A stretch of 64,000 bases of DNA from Streptomyces sp. MZ04 (GTDB lineage: Bacteria > Actinomycetota > Actinomycetes > Streptomycetales > Streptomycetaceae): contig NZ_SRIC01000010.1 of the NCBI RefSeq assembly GCF_004684775.1, positions 1 to 64,000 of the forward strand. Reading direction: 5' to 3'. Position numbers and translations under genes: made by a program. Of this stretch, positions 51,669 through 60,071 are shown one piece after another. The notes below the pieces were generated by a model. The model ran no database searches and was not told the DNA's origin. It worked only from the letters and a program-made list of their open reading frames with translations. Positions within the stretch are counted from its first letter, which is position 1, and every line of letters starts with the position of its first letter.

Positions 51669-54600
51669 TCAGGGGCGACTGGCGTGCCGGGCCTGCGGGT
51701 TGGTGAGGGCGTGGCGCGGGTCGGTGGCTCGGGTGATGGCGGTCTCGACCGAGGCGACGCGGTCGGCGAGGAGGCCGAGGGCGGCCACGGCGCGGGCCAG
51801 GGGGGCGTCGTCGGGGCCGCCGAGTGTCCGGGCGCGGACGTGGGCGGCCTTGATGCCGTCCCAGCGGTCGGCCTGTTCCGGGGTGAGCGTGCCCCGCAGC
51901 TCGGCCAGCTTGAGCAGGTTGGCCTCGGCGCCGGTGGTGAGGGTCTGGGCCTCGCCCGTGTAGTGGTCGTCGATCACGGCAGCGAGTTCGGCGTCGTTCA
52001 TGACGGGGTCGATGCGGGCGGCGATCTTGTTCATGTTGCGGTAGGAGCCCTGGAGTCGGAAGGGCGGTTCGGTGCGGGTGCCCTCGGACTGGCCCGCGGA
52101 TGCGATGTAGGCGGCGTTGACCGCGAGGACCGACGCGCGTGCAGTGAGCAGGTGTTTGAGCACGGCGACGACACGCTCCACTTCGGCGGGGGCGTAGGGG
52201 TACGTGAGACCGTCGGCGCGTGCGGTGGGGTCGTGCTCCGCGAGGCGGATCAGGAGGTCCAGATCGGCACGGTCACGCCCGGCGAGCGGGGCGAGAACCG
52301 GGTTCGCCGTGAGGGCGTTCTCGACGAAGCTGACGGCGAAGGCGTCCTCCTTGCCCGTGAGGACGTCGCCGAGGTTCCAGATGTCGGCGCGGTTGGCGAG
52401 CATGTCGGGGATGCGGAAGCGGGCGCCGGACTCGGTGTAGGGGTTGCCCGCCATGCAGACCGCGAAGCGTTTGCCGCGCAGGTAGTACGTGCGTGAAGTG
52501 CCGTTCCAGACGCCTTCCATGCGGCGCTGGGCATCGCACAGGGAGATGAACTTCTGCAGGAGTTCGGGCGAGGTGTGCTGGATGTCGTCCAGGTAGAGGA
52601 GGACGTTGTTGCCCGCCTCCAGTGCGAAGTTGACCTTCTCGATCTCCTGGCGGGCCGTGGCGTTCGGGGCCTCGGCGGGGTCGAGCGAGGTGACACCGTG
52701 ACCGAGCGCCGGGCCGTTGACCTTCACCAGGACCATGCCGAGGCGGTCGGCGACGTATTCCATGAGGCTCGTCTTGCCGTAGCCGGGCGGGGAGATGAGC
52801 AGCAGCAGGCCGCCCGCCGTGCCGAGCTGCTTGCCGAGGCTGTCGCCGATGAGCGGCAGGTACACCTCGTCGATGAGGCGGTTTCGGACGAAGGCGGACA
52901 TGACTTTGGGCCGGTACTCGTCCAGCCGCAGGCGGGTTCGTTCGGCAGCGACGAGCTCGGTGCGCCGGGCCTGGTAGGCGCGGAAGCCGGGGAGGGTTTC
53001 GGCACGGAAGTCGTGGGTGCGGGCGAGGAGTTCGTCGATGCGGACCGTGAGGCGGCGCCCTTTGATGCGCGGGTGGGCGCCGAGGAGTCCGTCGACGGTT
53101 TCGGCGAGGGGGGCCTCGCGGTCGTAGCGCCGCAGGTCGGGGCAGAGTTCGACGGCGATCGCCTCGGCGAGGTCGTCGGCGCCCTCCCCGGAGGCGGTCG
53201 CGTACGAGGACAGCCACGCCTCGACCAGCTGCCGCCGTGCGCCGAGGCCGCAGATGCCCGCCAGGTCATCCTCGTACGCCGGACCGTCCACGGCGCGGCG
53301 GAACTTGTCCAGGAAGGTGCGGGTGCGCGTCGTGGTGACGAAACCCGCCGGCCCGGTGGTGAGCTCCTCGAAGAGGTAGGCGGCGGCCGGTCCGCCGATC
53401 CGCTCGGCGAGTTCCGCGCACAGGTTGTCGATGGCGGGCGCGAGGCCGAAGGTGTCACGGGCTCGGGCCAGCGACACCGCGCGCCGCTGCCAGAGGTCAC
53501 GCTCCTCCGGCTCCGTTCCGTGCGCCCAGAACAGTTGGGCCGCCGCGCGCGCCTCGGGGGTGTGCCGCAGGAGTCCCGCGCCGTCGTGGAGGCGCAGCAG
53601 GGCTCCGAGGATGAGGGTCGCGTCGTGGTCGTGGACGCCGCGCTCATACCCTTCGTCGTACGAGGCTTCCGCCGCCGCGCGTACGAGGCGCGGCAGGTCA
53701 CCGGAGTCCAGGAGCGCCTCGGGGCCGTGTTCGGAGAGGAGGCGGGCGGCGAGGTGTTCGGCGCGGTAGACCTCGGCGGTCTCCGACGGCAGGACCTGGT
53801 CCCAGTAGGGACGCAGTGCGGCGAAGGACGGGTCGGTGACGGGCGAGCGGTAGTCGGTGCCGGTGAGCGCGAAGGCCATGCCGTCGCCGTCCGTGGCCGG
53901 GACGAGGGTGAGGTCGAGGGGCTGGGTGTTGACCGCGAAGCGGTGGCGGCCCAGGCGGATGGTGTCGCCGCCGTCCCCGTACAGCTCGGTGCGGTCGCGC
54001 AGGGCGCGAGTGGCCTCCTGCCGGGCGGCCCTCAGACGCCCTTCCAGTTCCTCGGCCCGCACCTGGTCGTCGAGTTCACGCAGTTCGTCGATGGTGCGAC
54101 GCACCTTGCCGACCATCGGGTCGGAGGCGAAGTAGGTGCTGATCTCGTCCGTGGAGGCGAGCGTGGCCAGGCGGCGCGCGACCGTCTCCAGGACGCGGGT
54201 GGCCGAGACGGCGAGGCGCTCGGCGTGCCGGGCGCGGGAGTCGGCGAGCGTCTGCCTGCGGGAGGCGAACGCGTCGTACACCTCGCCCCGCTTGGCGTCG
54301 AGCTCGGCCAGGAACTCGTCCGACCCGGCGAACCGCCCTTCCAGGCCCTCCAGTTGGAGGAGGAGGCGGGCGAGTTGGTCGTCGCAGGTCTCGGGGGTCG
54401 TGGCTGCGGCGAGGGCGCCGGTGACCGCCTGGCCGAGCAGGGAGAACTCGGCGGCGAACTCGGCTCGTCCCTCGTGCGCGGTCAGTTCGCGGCGCCGGGC
54501 GTCCAGCGTGGCACGGGCCCGGTTGACGCCCGCGAGGACCGCCGCGACGCGCTCCAGGATGCCGGTGCGGACGGTGGCGTCGCCGATGTCGAGGCCGGCG

Positions 54601-56504
54601 ACGACCTCGGTGACGGTCTGGAGCTGCTCGGTCAGTTCCTGGAGCCGGTCCGCGAGGGGGGCCGCCTCGGCGACCGTGGTGAGTGCGTCGGCGTCGGCGG
54701 TCAGCTGCTCGATGTCGGCGTGGTGGGCGGCGAAGGCGTCGGGGCGTTCCAGGAAGGCGACGGCCCGCTGCCCGGCCGACGCGATGTCGGCCGCCAGGTC
54801 GCCGGCCAGCGAGTCGATGCGCTCCCCGTCGGCGTACCGCATGTCCTTCAGAGTCAGCAGATGCCCCTGTGCGCGCCGTAGTTCCGTGATCCGCTCCACC
54901 CATTCGGGCGCGTTCCGCGGGGCCTCCCCGCGGATGCGGCGAACGAGCGCGGCAATGCGTGCGGCCGAGTCGGTGAGCGCGTCCGTGGCCTGCCGGGTCA
55001 GGGCCAGCACGGTGGCGAACTCCGCGACCACCTGCTCGGCCGTCTCGCGCACGGCGTCCAGCGGCTCCCCCAGGTCCCCCGCTTCGTGGTCGCCGAGCCA
55101 GTGGGAGGAGTCGGCGGCCCGTACGCAGGCCGCGGCGAGCGCCTCGTACACCTCGGAGGTGGGTGTGGTCTCGGTGACGGACCGGGCGATGGAGAGGCAG
55201 TCGGAGATGCCCCGTACGAGGTCCGCGTTGCCGATGCGCGCCAGCGGACCCTCCCCCGCCGGGCGGGCGGCGGCATAGGTGTCGGAGACGTAGGGGGACT
55301 GCCACAGCTGCAGCGGGTGGACGCGTGCGGGTTCCGTTGAGTCGGCGCGCAGCGCGGCCAACAGGCCGTCGTCGAAGAGCGCGTACCCGTGGCAGGACAG
55401 GGGGGTGGCGACCTCCTTTCGGATCATGTTGTACGGCAGGAGCAGCGTGCGTCCCTCCGCGCGCGCGTGGAACGCGAAAAGGACGTCCTCACCGTTGGGA
55501 GAGCGCACCGCGCGCTCGAACTCCAGGCCGCGGGTGTCCAGGGCGTCGAAGGTCTTGTACGTGCCCGTGGCCAGGCAGTAGCCGCCGGGGAAGACGATGC
55601 CCTGGTCCTCGGGCAGGCGGCGGCATGCCTGCCCGATGCCGTCCAGGCGTATGACGTGCCGGGTGAGAGTGTTGAAGACGAGGTGGCGCCAGGCGTCCTC
55701 CTTGTAGGGGCGCACGCGCAGCAGGATCAGCGCGCCCACGCGCGCGTGGAACACGTCCGCGTCGGCGAGGGACTGCAGCGGTTCCTCGACCGGCTCCTCG
55801 TAGACCCCCTCCCCCGCCTCGGTGTCGTTCTCGACCTTGAGGGTCAGGGTGCCGCCGACCGTCCCGACGAAGATCTCGCCGCCGATGGAGATGTGCGGGT
55901 GACGGCCCAGGACGTGGTCTTCGCGGGTTGCCTCGGTCCAGTCGAAGTCGTGCGAGGGCGGGAAGACGTGATCGCGCTCGCCGCGGGCGTCCAGGAACTC
56001 GGCCCGCCCGTCGGCCGAGAGTCCCCAGCGAAGGACCCGGATGTCCTCGGCCTTCTCACCGGTCCTGAAGACGGCGAGGATCTTGCCGTCGATGTGCCGG
56101 AGCTGGAGGAGCCGTGCGTCACGGTAGTAGCGGAAGAGCGCGGCGAATTCGCGGACGAAGTCCGGGCCGTCCAGAAGTCCGGGCACCGCGTCCTCGGGCA
56201 GGCGATTCAGGTCGCGGTCGTGGAGGGCCAGGACGTCACCGATGGCGGTCTCGGACTTCTGGCCAACGTGGACGTGGTAGCCGAAGAGCAGGATGTCGCC
56301 GACGGCGATGACGTCGCGCGGTACACACGGCTGCTCGGTGCGGATGCTTTCGGTACCGGTGAGGGTGAGCTTGGTCGAGCCGAAAACAGCCACGCGCCGG
56401 TCGTTGAGGGCGGTGGCGCGATCGGCCAGCTGCCTGGCCTGCACCGCCAGACGGTCGCGCAGCACCTCGTACGTTCCCGCGTCCAGACCGGTCCCGCTCT
56501 CCAT
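51669..56504 (-). CDS. Giant MoxR-like AAA ATPase ('DNA repair ATPase' type) of a flotillin operon
   Basis: About 1611 residues. The N-terminal ~500 are beta-rich (GDILLFGYHVHVG, GGEIFVGTVGG). A long central helical part follows with coiled-coil character (GLDIGDATVRTGILERVAAV, REVYDAF-like stretches). The AAA domain near residues 1250-1450 carries Walker A (SPPGYGKTSLMEY), Walker B (NVLLYLDDIQH) and sensor-like GNPYTESGARFRIPDM, close to MoxR/dynein-type ATPases. The ATG at 56504 has a GAAGGGAAG site upstream. The order NfeD-like, flotillin, ATPase with short gaps says the ATPase works with the flotillin at the membrane. Databases name such proteins DNA repair ATPases; experimental support is not known to me. 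Confidence 0.8.
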   Translation of the reverse strand: MESGTGLDAGTYEVLRDRLAVQARQLADRATALNDRRVAVFGSTKLTLTGTESIRTEQPCVPRDVIAVGDILLFGYHVHVGQKSETAIGDVLALHDRDLNRLPEDAVPGLLDGPDFVREFAALFRYYRDARLLQLRHIDGKILAVFRTGEKAEDIRVLRWGLSADGRAEFLDARGERDHVFPPSHDFDWTEATREDHVLGRHPHISIGGEIFVGTVGGTLTLKVENDTEAGEGVYEEPVEEPLQSLADADVFHARVGALILLRVRPYKEDAWRHLVFNTLTRHVIRLDGIGQACRRLPEDQGIVFPGGYCLATGTYKTFDALDTRGLEFERAVRSPNGEDVLFAFHARAEGRTLLLPYNMIRKEVATPLSCHGYALFDDGLLAALRADSTEPARVHPLQLWQSPYVSDTYAAARPAGEGPLARIGNADLVRGISDCLSIARSVTETTPTSEVYEALAAACVRAADSSHWLGDHEAGDLGEPLDAVRETAEQVVAEFATVLALTRQATDALTDSAARIAALVRRIRGEAPRNAPEWVERITELRRAQGHLLTLKDMRYADGERIDSLAGDLAADIASAGQRAVAFLERPDAFAAHHADIEQLTADADALTTVAEAAPLADRLQELTEQLQTVTEVVAGLDIGDATVRTGILERVAAVLAGVNRARATLDARRRELTAHEGRAEFAAEFSLLGQAVTGALAAATTPETCDDQLARLLLQLEGLEGRFAGSDEFLAELDAKRGEVYDAFASRRQTLADSRARHAERLAVSATRVLETVARRLATLASTDEISTYFASDPMVGKVRRTIDELRELDDQVRAEELEGRLRAARQEATRALRDRTELYGDGGDTIRLGRHRFAVNTQPLDLTLVPATDGDGMAFALTGTDYRSPVTDPSFAALRPYWDQVLPSETAEVYRAEHLAARLLSEHGPEALLDSGDLPRLVRAAAEASYDEGYERGVHDHDATLILGALLRLHDGAGLLRHTPEARAAAQLFWAHGTEPEERDLWQRRAVSLARARDTFGLAPAIDNLCAELAERIGGPAAAYLFEELTTGPAGFVTTTRTRTFLDKFRRAVDGPAYEDDLAGICGLGARRQLVEAWLSSYATASGEGADDLAEAIAVELCPDLRRYDREAPLAETVDGLLGAHPRIKGRRLTVRIDELLARTHDFRAETLPGFRAYQARRTELVAAERTRLRLDEYRPKVMSAFVRNRLIDEVYLPLIGDSLGKQLGTAGGLLLLISPPGYGKTSLMEYVADRLGMVLVKVNGPALGHGVTSLDPAEAPNATARQEIEKVNFALEAGNNVLLYLDDIQHTSPELLQKFISLCDAQRRMEGVWNGTSRTYYLRGKRFAVCMAGNPYTESGARFRIPDMLANRADIWNLGDVLTGKEDAFAVSFVENALTANPVLAPLAGRDRADLDLLIRLAEHDPTARADGLTYPYAPAEVERVVAVLKHLLTARASVLAVNAAYIASAGQSEGTRTEPPFRLQGSYRNMNKIAARIDPVMNDAELAAVIDDHYTGEAQTLTTGAEANLLKLAELRGTLTPEQADRWDGIKAAHVRARTLGGPDDAPLARAVAALGLLADRVASVETAITRATDPRHALTNPQARHASRP

Positions 56505-56575
56505 GTCCGGCTTCCCTTCACGTGTGTCTGTGCGTGCGATGCCGTCCGGCACTCACGTGCGGGACGGATGAGGAG

Positions 56576-56610
56576 GCCGGGGCCGCTCACCCCCGTGGAG
56601 CGGTCCCGGC
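56576..56610 (-). terminator. Hairpin between flotillin and ATPase genes
   Basis: Arms GCCGGGGCCGCTC (56576-56588) and GAGCGGTCCCGGC (56598-56610) pair with one mismatch around a 9-base loop. It lies inside the operon, after flotillin and before the ATPase, so it could attenuate transcription into the ATPase gene. Confidence 0.55.
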
Positions 56611-56622
56611 CGGTCTCTGTCG

Positions 56623-56656
56623 GCTCTTGAGAGAGCAGCTCAGCTCTTGAGAGAGC
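56623..56656. repeat. 20-bp tandem duplication at the 3' end of the flotillin gene
   Basis: GCTCTTGAGAGAGC occurs at 56623-56636 and 56643-56656. On the minus strand this duplicates the last codons of flotillin (SLKS then stop) beyond the stop. Confidence 0.85.
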
Positions 56657-58652
56657 CGTTCAGTTCGGCGATCGGCATGTCGGCAAGACCCAACTGGCCT
56701 GCCTTGTCGAGCAGTTCACGCAGCTGCCCGGCCTGCGCGCCGCCGCCCTTCATGAGCTTCATCAGGAGCGCGGAGACAGTGAGGTTCTGTACGTCGGACG
56801 TGGACACGGAGCCCAGCAGCCGGGACAGGTCGTCGGTGAAGCTCGCGGTGCCGTCCAGCCACGGCCCCGCAAGGGCCTGCGCCGTCTCGGAGTTCTGCAT
56901 GAATCCGTCGACGCTCTTGCCGAGCGAGATCGACGACATCAGGCGGTCGAAGAAGACGGACTCGCCGCCGACGATGCTGATGTCCGCGTTCTCCAGGCCG
57001 GTGGCCAGGACCGTGGCCTGCGCCTCGGCGACCTGCCGCTGCACTTCGATGCCCGCCAGGCGGATGTCCTTCTCCGCCTCCAGGCGCAGCCGGTACTCCT
57101 CGTGGGTGCGGGACGCCTCGTCCAGCGCCGCCATCGCCGCGGCCTTCTCGGTCAGCCCCGCGGCCTCGGCCTTCAACTTGGCCTCCACGCCCTCGGCCTC
57201 CGCGCGCATCCGGGCCTCGGTCGCCTCGGCCTCCGCACGGCCCGCCTTCTCGATGGCGCCGGCCTCCTTCTCGCGGACCTGCACGGCCGCGAGTCCCTGC
57301 GCGGCACACTCGGCCTGCACGCCCTCGGCGATCCGCAGCTTGGCCTGCGCGTCCAGATCGGAAGCCTTCAGCCGGGCCTCGGCCAAGGTGATCTCCTCGG
57401 CGGCGCGGTGCGTGGCCGCCTGCTCGGCGGCCTCCGCCGCCTTGATGCTCTTGACCAGGCCCTCCTGCGCCTCCGCCTCGGCGGCGATGATCACGGCCTG
57501 GCGCCCGCGCTCGGCCTCCTCCACGGCCCGCAGCTTCTTGATGGACTCCTCCTGCTCGGCGACCGTGCGGTCCACGGCCACCCGCTCGCGGACGACCTCG
57601 GCGATCTCCCGCTTCTCCGCCTCGACCTCTTTCTCCGCGGCGATACGCGTCAGCTCCGTCTCCCGTTCCCGGGCGATGACTTCGAGCAGGCGGTCCTTCT
57701 CGATGCGCTCGTTCTCGATGGCGATGACCCGCTCGCGGTTCTTCTGCGCCACGGCGACCTCACGGGCCTGGTTCTCCCGCTGCACGCCGAGCTTCTCCTC
57801 GGTGAGGAGGAAGGCGCCTTGCGACCGCAGCCGCTCCTCTTCCACCACCCGTGCCGTCTCGGCCTCCTCACGGGCCCGTACGGTGTCGACCTCGCGCTTC
57901 TGCTTGATCTCGGCGTCCGCCTGGCGCCGCTCCAGTTCGAGGATGGCCTCGCGGGCGTCGACGTTCTGCCGGGTGATCTCCTTCTCCTCGTGCCGCGTGT
58001 ACTCATTGGTGCGTACGTGCTCCACGGCCGTCAGCTCGGTGATCTTCCGGATGCCCTGTGCGTCCAGGATGTTGGACGGGTCCAGCTGGTTCAGCGGCGT
58101 CTGCTCCAGATAGTCGATCGCCGCGTCCTCCAGGCTGTAGCCGTTCAGATCGGTGCCGATGACCTGGATGATGCGGTCGCGCAGTTCGTCACGCTTGGTG
58201 TAGAGATCGGCGAAGTCCATCTGCTTGCCGACCGTCTTCAGGGCTTCGGAGAACTTCGCGTTGAACAGCTCCTGCAACGTGTTCTGATCACTCGCCCGCG
58301 CCGTGCCGATGGCCTGCGCGACCCGAATCACGTCCTCCGTCGTCTTGTTGACGCGTACGAAGAACGAGATCCGGATGTCCGCGCGGATGTTGTCCCGGCA
58401 GATCAGACCGTCCCGACCGGTCCGCATGATGTCGATGGTCTTCACCGAGATGTCCATCACCTCGGCCTTGTGCAGCACGGGCAGCACAACCTGCCCGGTG
58501 AAGGTCACATCGACCTTCCGCATCTTGGAGACGATCAGCGCCTTGCCCTGCTCCACCTTCCGGAACAGTCGGGTGACCGTGAACAACAACGCGACGACGA
58601 TGATCAGGACAGCGGCGACGGACACGCCGATGCCCAGAGTGATGGCATCCAT
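56640..58652 (-). CDS. Flotillin-family (SPFH/band 7) membrane protein, YqiK-like
   Basis: A 670-residue flotillin. One N-terminal membrane segment (LGIGVSVAAVLIIVVALLFT) is followed by the SPFH/band 7 domain (EQGKALIVSKMRKVDVTFTG, RADIRISFFVRVNKTTEDVI). A very long charged coiled coil with many Glu-Ala repeats (residues about 225-560) comes next, then a C-terminal globular tail. Flotillins assemble into membrane microdomains. The start is an ATG. The gene lies between the NfeD-like and ATPase genes, the classic NfeD-flotillin pairing seen in YuaF/YuaG and YqiJ/YqiK. Confidence 0.92.
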   Translation of the reverse strand: MDAITLGIGVSVAAVLIIVVALLFTVTRLFRKVEQGKALIVSKMRKVDVTFTGQVVLPVLHKAEVMDISVKTIDIMRTGRDGLICRDNIRADIRISFFVRVNKTTEDVIRVAQAIGTARASDQNTLQELFNAKFSEALKTVGKQMDFADLYTKRDELRDRIIQVIGTDLNGYSLEDAAIDYLEQTPLNQLDPSNILDAQGIRKITELTAVEHVRTNEYTRHEEKEITRQNVDAREAILELERRQADAEIKQKREVDTVRAREEAETARVVEEERLRSQGAFLLTEEKLGVQRENQAREVAVAQKNRERVIAIENERIEKDRLLEVIARERETELTRIAAEKEVEAEKREIAEVVRERVAVDRTVAEQEESIKKLRAVEEAERGRQAVIIAAEAEAQEGLVKSIKAAEAAEQAATHRAAEEITLAEARLKASDLDAQAKLRIAEGVQAECAAQGLAAVQVREKEAGAIEKAGRAEAEATEARMRAEAEGVEAKLKAEAAGLTEKAAAMAALDEASRTHEEYRLRLEAEKDIRLAGIEVQRQVAEAQATVLATGLENADISIVGGESVFFDRLMSSISLGKSVDGFMQNSETAQALAGPWLDGTASFTDDLSRLLGSVSTSDVQNLTVSALLMKLMKGGGAQAGQLRELLDKAGQLGLADMPIAELNGSLKS

Positions 58653-58717
58653 GTGAAGTCCTAGGGCTTGCGGGCGCGTTGGCGCCCCGGAGAATTGAGG
58701 ATGGGCGAGAGCCCGAG

Positions 58718-59344
58718 TCAGTGATCGGCGTGCGGATCCGGGCCGAGCGCCGCCTCGTAGGGCGCGACCCAGAAGAATTCGCCGGTGTCGTCGTAGGCGT
58801 ACAGCAAAGCACTGCTGCCCGCGCCCAACGCGGCCTCACCGGCCTGCGGATCCTGTCTGACCTGGACGACAGCGGTGGAGCCGTCCTGGGCTGCGACCTC
58901 GGCCTGACCGAATCGCGTGTCCACCCGCCCCGTGCGGATGACGCAGACCGATCCGATGAAGTCGAGGCGGGACGGCCCGGGTTCGTCGGGAAAGAGCTTG
59001 GCCAACAGCCGTACGACGTATCGCGTCACGCGCCAGGCGACCAGCAGGGCGACAAGGAGCAGAACGACAGTCACCGCGGCCTGCTCGAGCCCCGTCAGGC
59101 CGGCCCGCCCGAGCAGCACCGAACCGGTCAGGCTGGTCAGCCAGCCCGCCACCGTCATCAGTGACACCGCTACGGCGACCGGCACTCCACCGAGCCCCGC
59201 CACGTCGACATCCACGTCCGAGTCAAAGCTGTCCGCTTCGGCCCCGCCGAACATGACGAGCAGCCAGAAACCGAGGACGACCCCCAGGGCGGAGGTGAAG
59301 AGAACGGTCGGAAAACCCGTTGCAGCATCGAAGAACTCCCGCAC
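58718..59344 (-). CDS. YqiJ/NfeD-like membrane protein with C-terminal OB-type domain
   Basis: A 208-residue protein. The first ~125 residues have three membrane segments (VLFTSALGVVLGFWLLVMFGG; VPVAVAVSLMTVAGWLTSL; VTVVLLLVALLVAWRV). The C-terminal part (FIGSVCVIRTGRVDTRFGQAE, then VQVRQDPQAGEAALGAGSSAL) is beta-rich like the OB domain of NfeD/YuaF/YqiJ proteins. These partners accompany flotillins. The GTG start has a GGGGG run upstream. It is the first gene of the three-gene operon; a long hairpin lies 31 bases upstream of it. Confidence 0.8.
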   Translation of the reverse strand: MREFFDAATGFPTVLFTSALGVVLGFWLLVMFGGAEADSFDSDVDVDVAGLGGVPVAVAVSLMTVAGWLTSLTGSVLLGRAGLTGLEQAAVTVVLLLVALLVAWRVTRYVVRLLAKLFPDEPGPSRLDFIGSVCVIRTGRVDTRFGQAEVAAQDGSTAVVQVRQDPQAGEAALGAGSSALLYAYDDTGEFFWVAPYEAALGPDPHADH

Positions 59345-59374
59345 CCGTCGCCCCCCTCACGCTTCTGCAGCTCC

Positions 59375-59418
59375 GGCCCCGATGCCGGATTCCGCTTCCG
59401 GAACCCGGCATCGGGGCC
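59375..59418. terminator. Long near-perfect hairpin upstream of the NfeD-flotillin operon
   Basis: A 14-bp outer stem (59375-59388 with 59405-59418) and a 5-bp inner stem (59390-59394 with 59399-59403) with one A/C mismatch and a 4-base loop. It sits 31 bases upstream of the operon start, in its probable 5' leader, so it may be an attenuator or a terminator for transcription entering from the right. Confidence 0.55.
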
Positions 59419-59650
59419 AGGCCCCCGTTTCTGCCGTGTCCATCCTGGCCGAGGACTCCTCTGCTGCGCACTGCCGGGTTCCGGCAGTCTTTACGCGCTA
59501 TTGATGCCGAGTGCTCGATCATTTGCAGGCCGAAGGGTCGGCGAAGGACGGCGGCTCCCGTAACCAGTAGGAGCAGGATTACGCCCAATACCCGATATAG
59601 CCGTACATCCTTGGGTTTATCCGGTGAATCAGGCGTAGCGTGGCGGCCAG

Positions 59651-59674
59651 GTGTGCCGGGAAGCCTGGTCGGCG
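59651..59674 (+). repeat. 24-base motif, copy 1, in the antiporter leader
   Basis: GTGTGCCGGGAAGCCTGGTC followed by GGCG, identical to the copy 357 bases downstream and in the same orientation. Here it is framed by CCAGG and CCTGG, which can pair. Confidence 0.8.
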
Positions 59675-60007
59675 GTCCTGTTCTGCTGCCCTTTGGAGCC
59701 CGGATGCCCCGCTTCCGCCCTCGCCTTCCCGGACGGTCCCGGCCGAAGCAGGGGCGGCGACGCGAAGTAGTCCGGCGGAGGAGTGAGAAGCAGTGCCATA
59801 GCCATGCGTCTCAGTCCGCCCGTAGCGTCAAGCGAAGCGGATGCAGCACGCCAACTCCCGGGCCGAGGCAGGAGGCTCTCGCGGGCGGCACACGCCAAGG
59901 TCACCTCAGCGGCCGACATCATGCCGGGTTCCGGCAACATCCATGCCGCCCTCGTGCGCATCAAGAACCTGTTAGTGCCGCGTAAAGAACGTGTAGGGTT
60001 CCCCACG

Positions 60008-60031
60008 GTGTGCCGGGAAGCCTGGTCGGCG
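60008..60031 (+). repeat. 24-base motif, copy 2, just before the antiporter start
   Basis: Second identical copy, ending about 40 bases before the CPA1 antiporter ATG. GCCG and CGGC within it can form a short stem. Position and duplication suggest a regulatory RNA element. Confidence 0.8.
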
Positions 60032-60071
60032 TCTTGAGACAAGTCTCTTCGCTGATCGGGGAATTCCGCCC

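Larger units (their letters stand above)
59419..60071. other. Long non-coding leader region before the cation-transport cluster
   Basis: About 650 bases without a supported gene between divergent operons. It contains the two 24-base repeats described separately and no open frame with recognisable domains. Room for a structured leader RNA or several promoters. Confidence 0.5.

Noticed and set aside
57102-58664. 520-codon plus-strand frame opposite flotillin
   Set aside because: Leu/Arg/Asp-rich shadow of the flotillin coiled coil.
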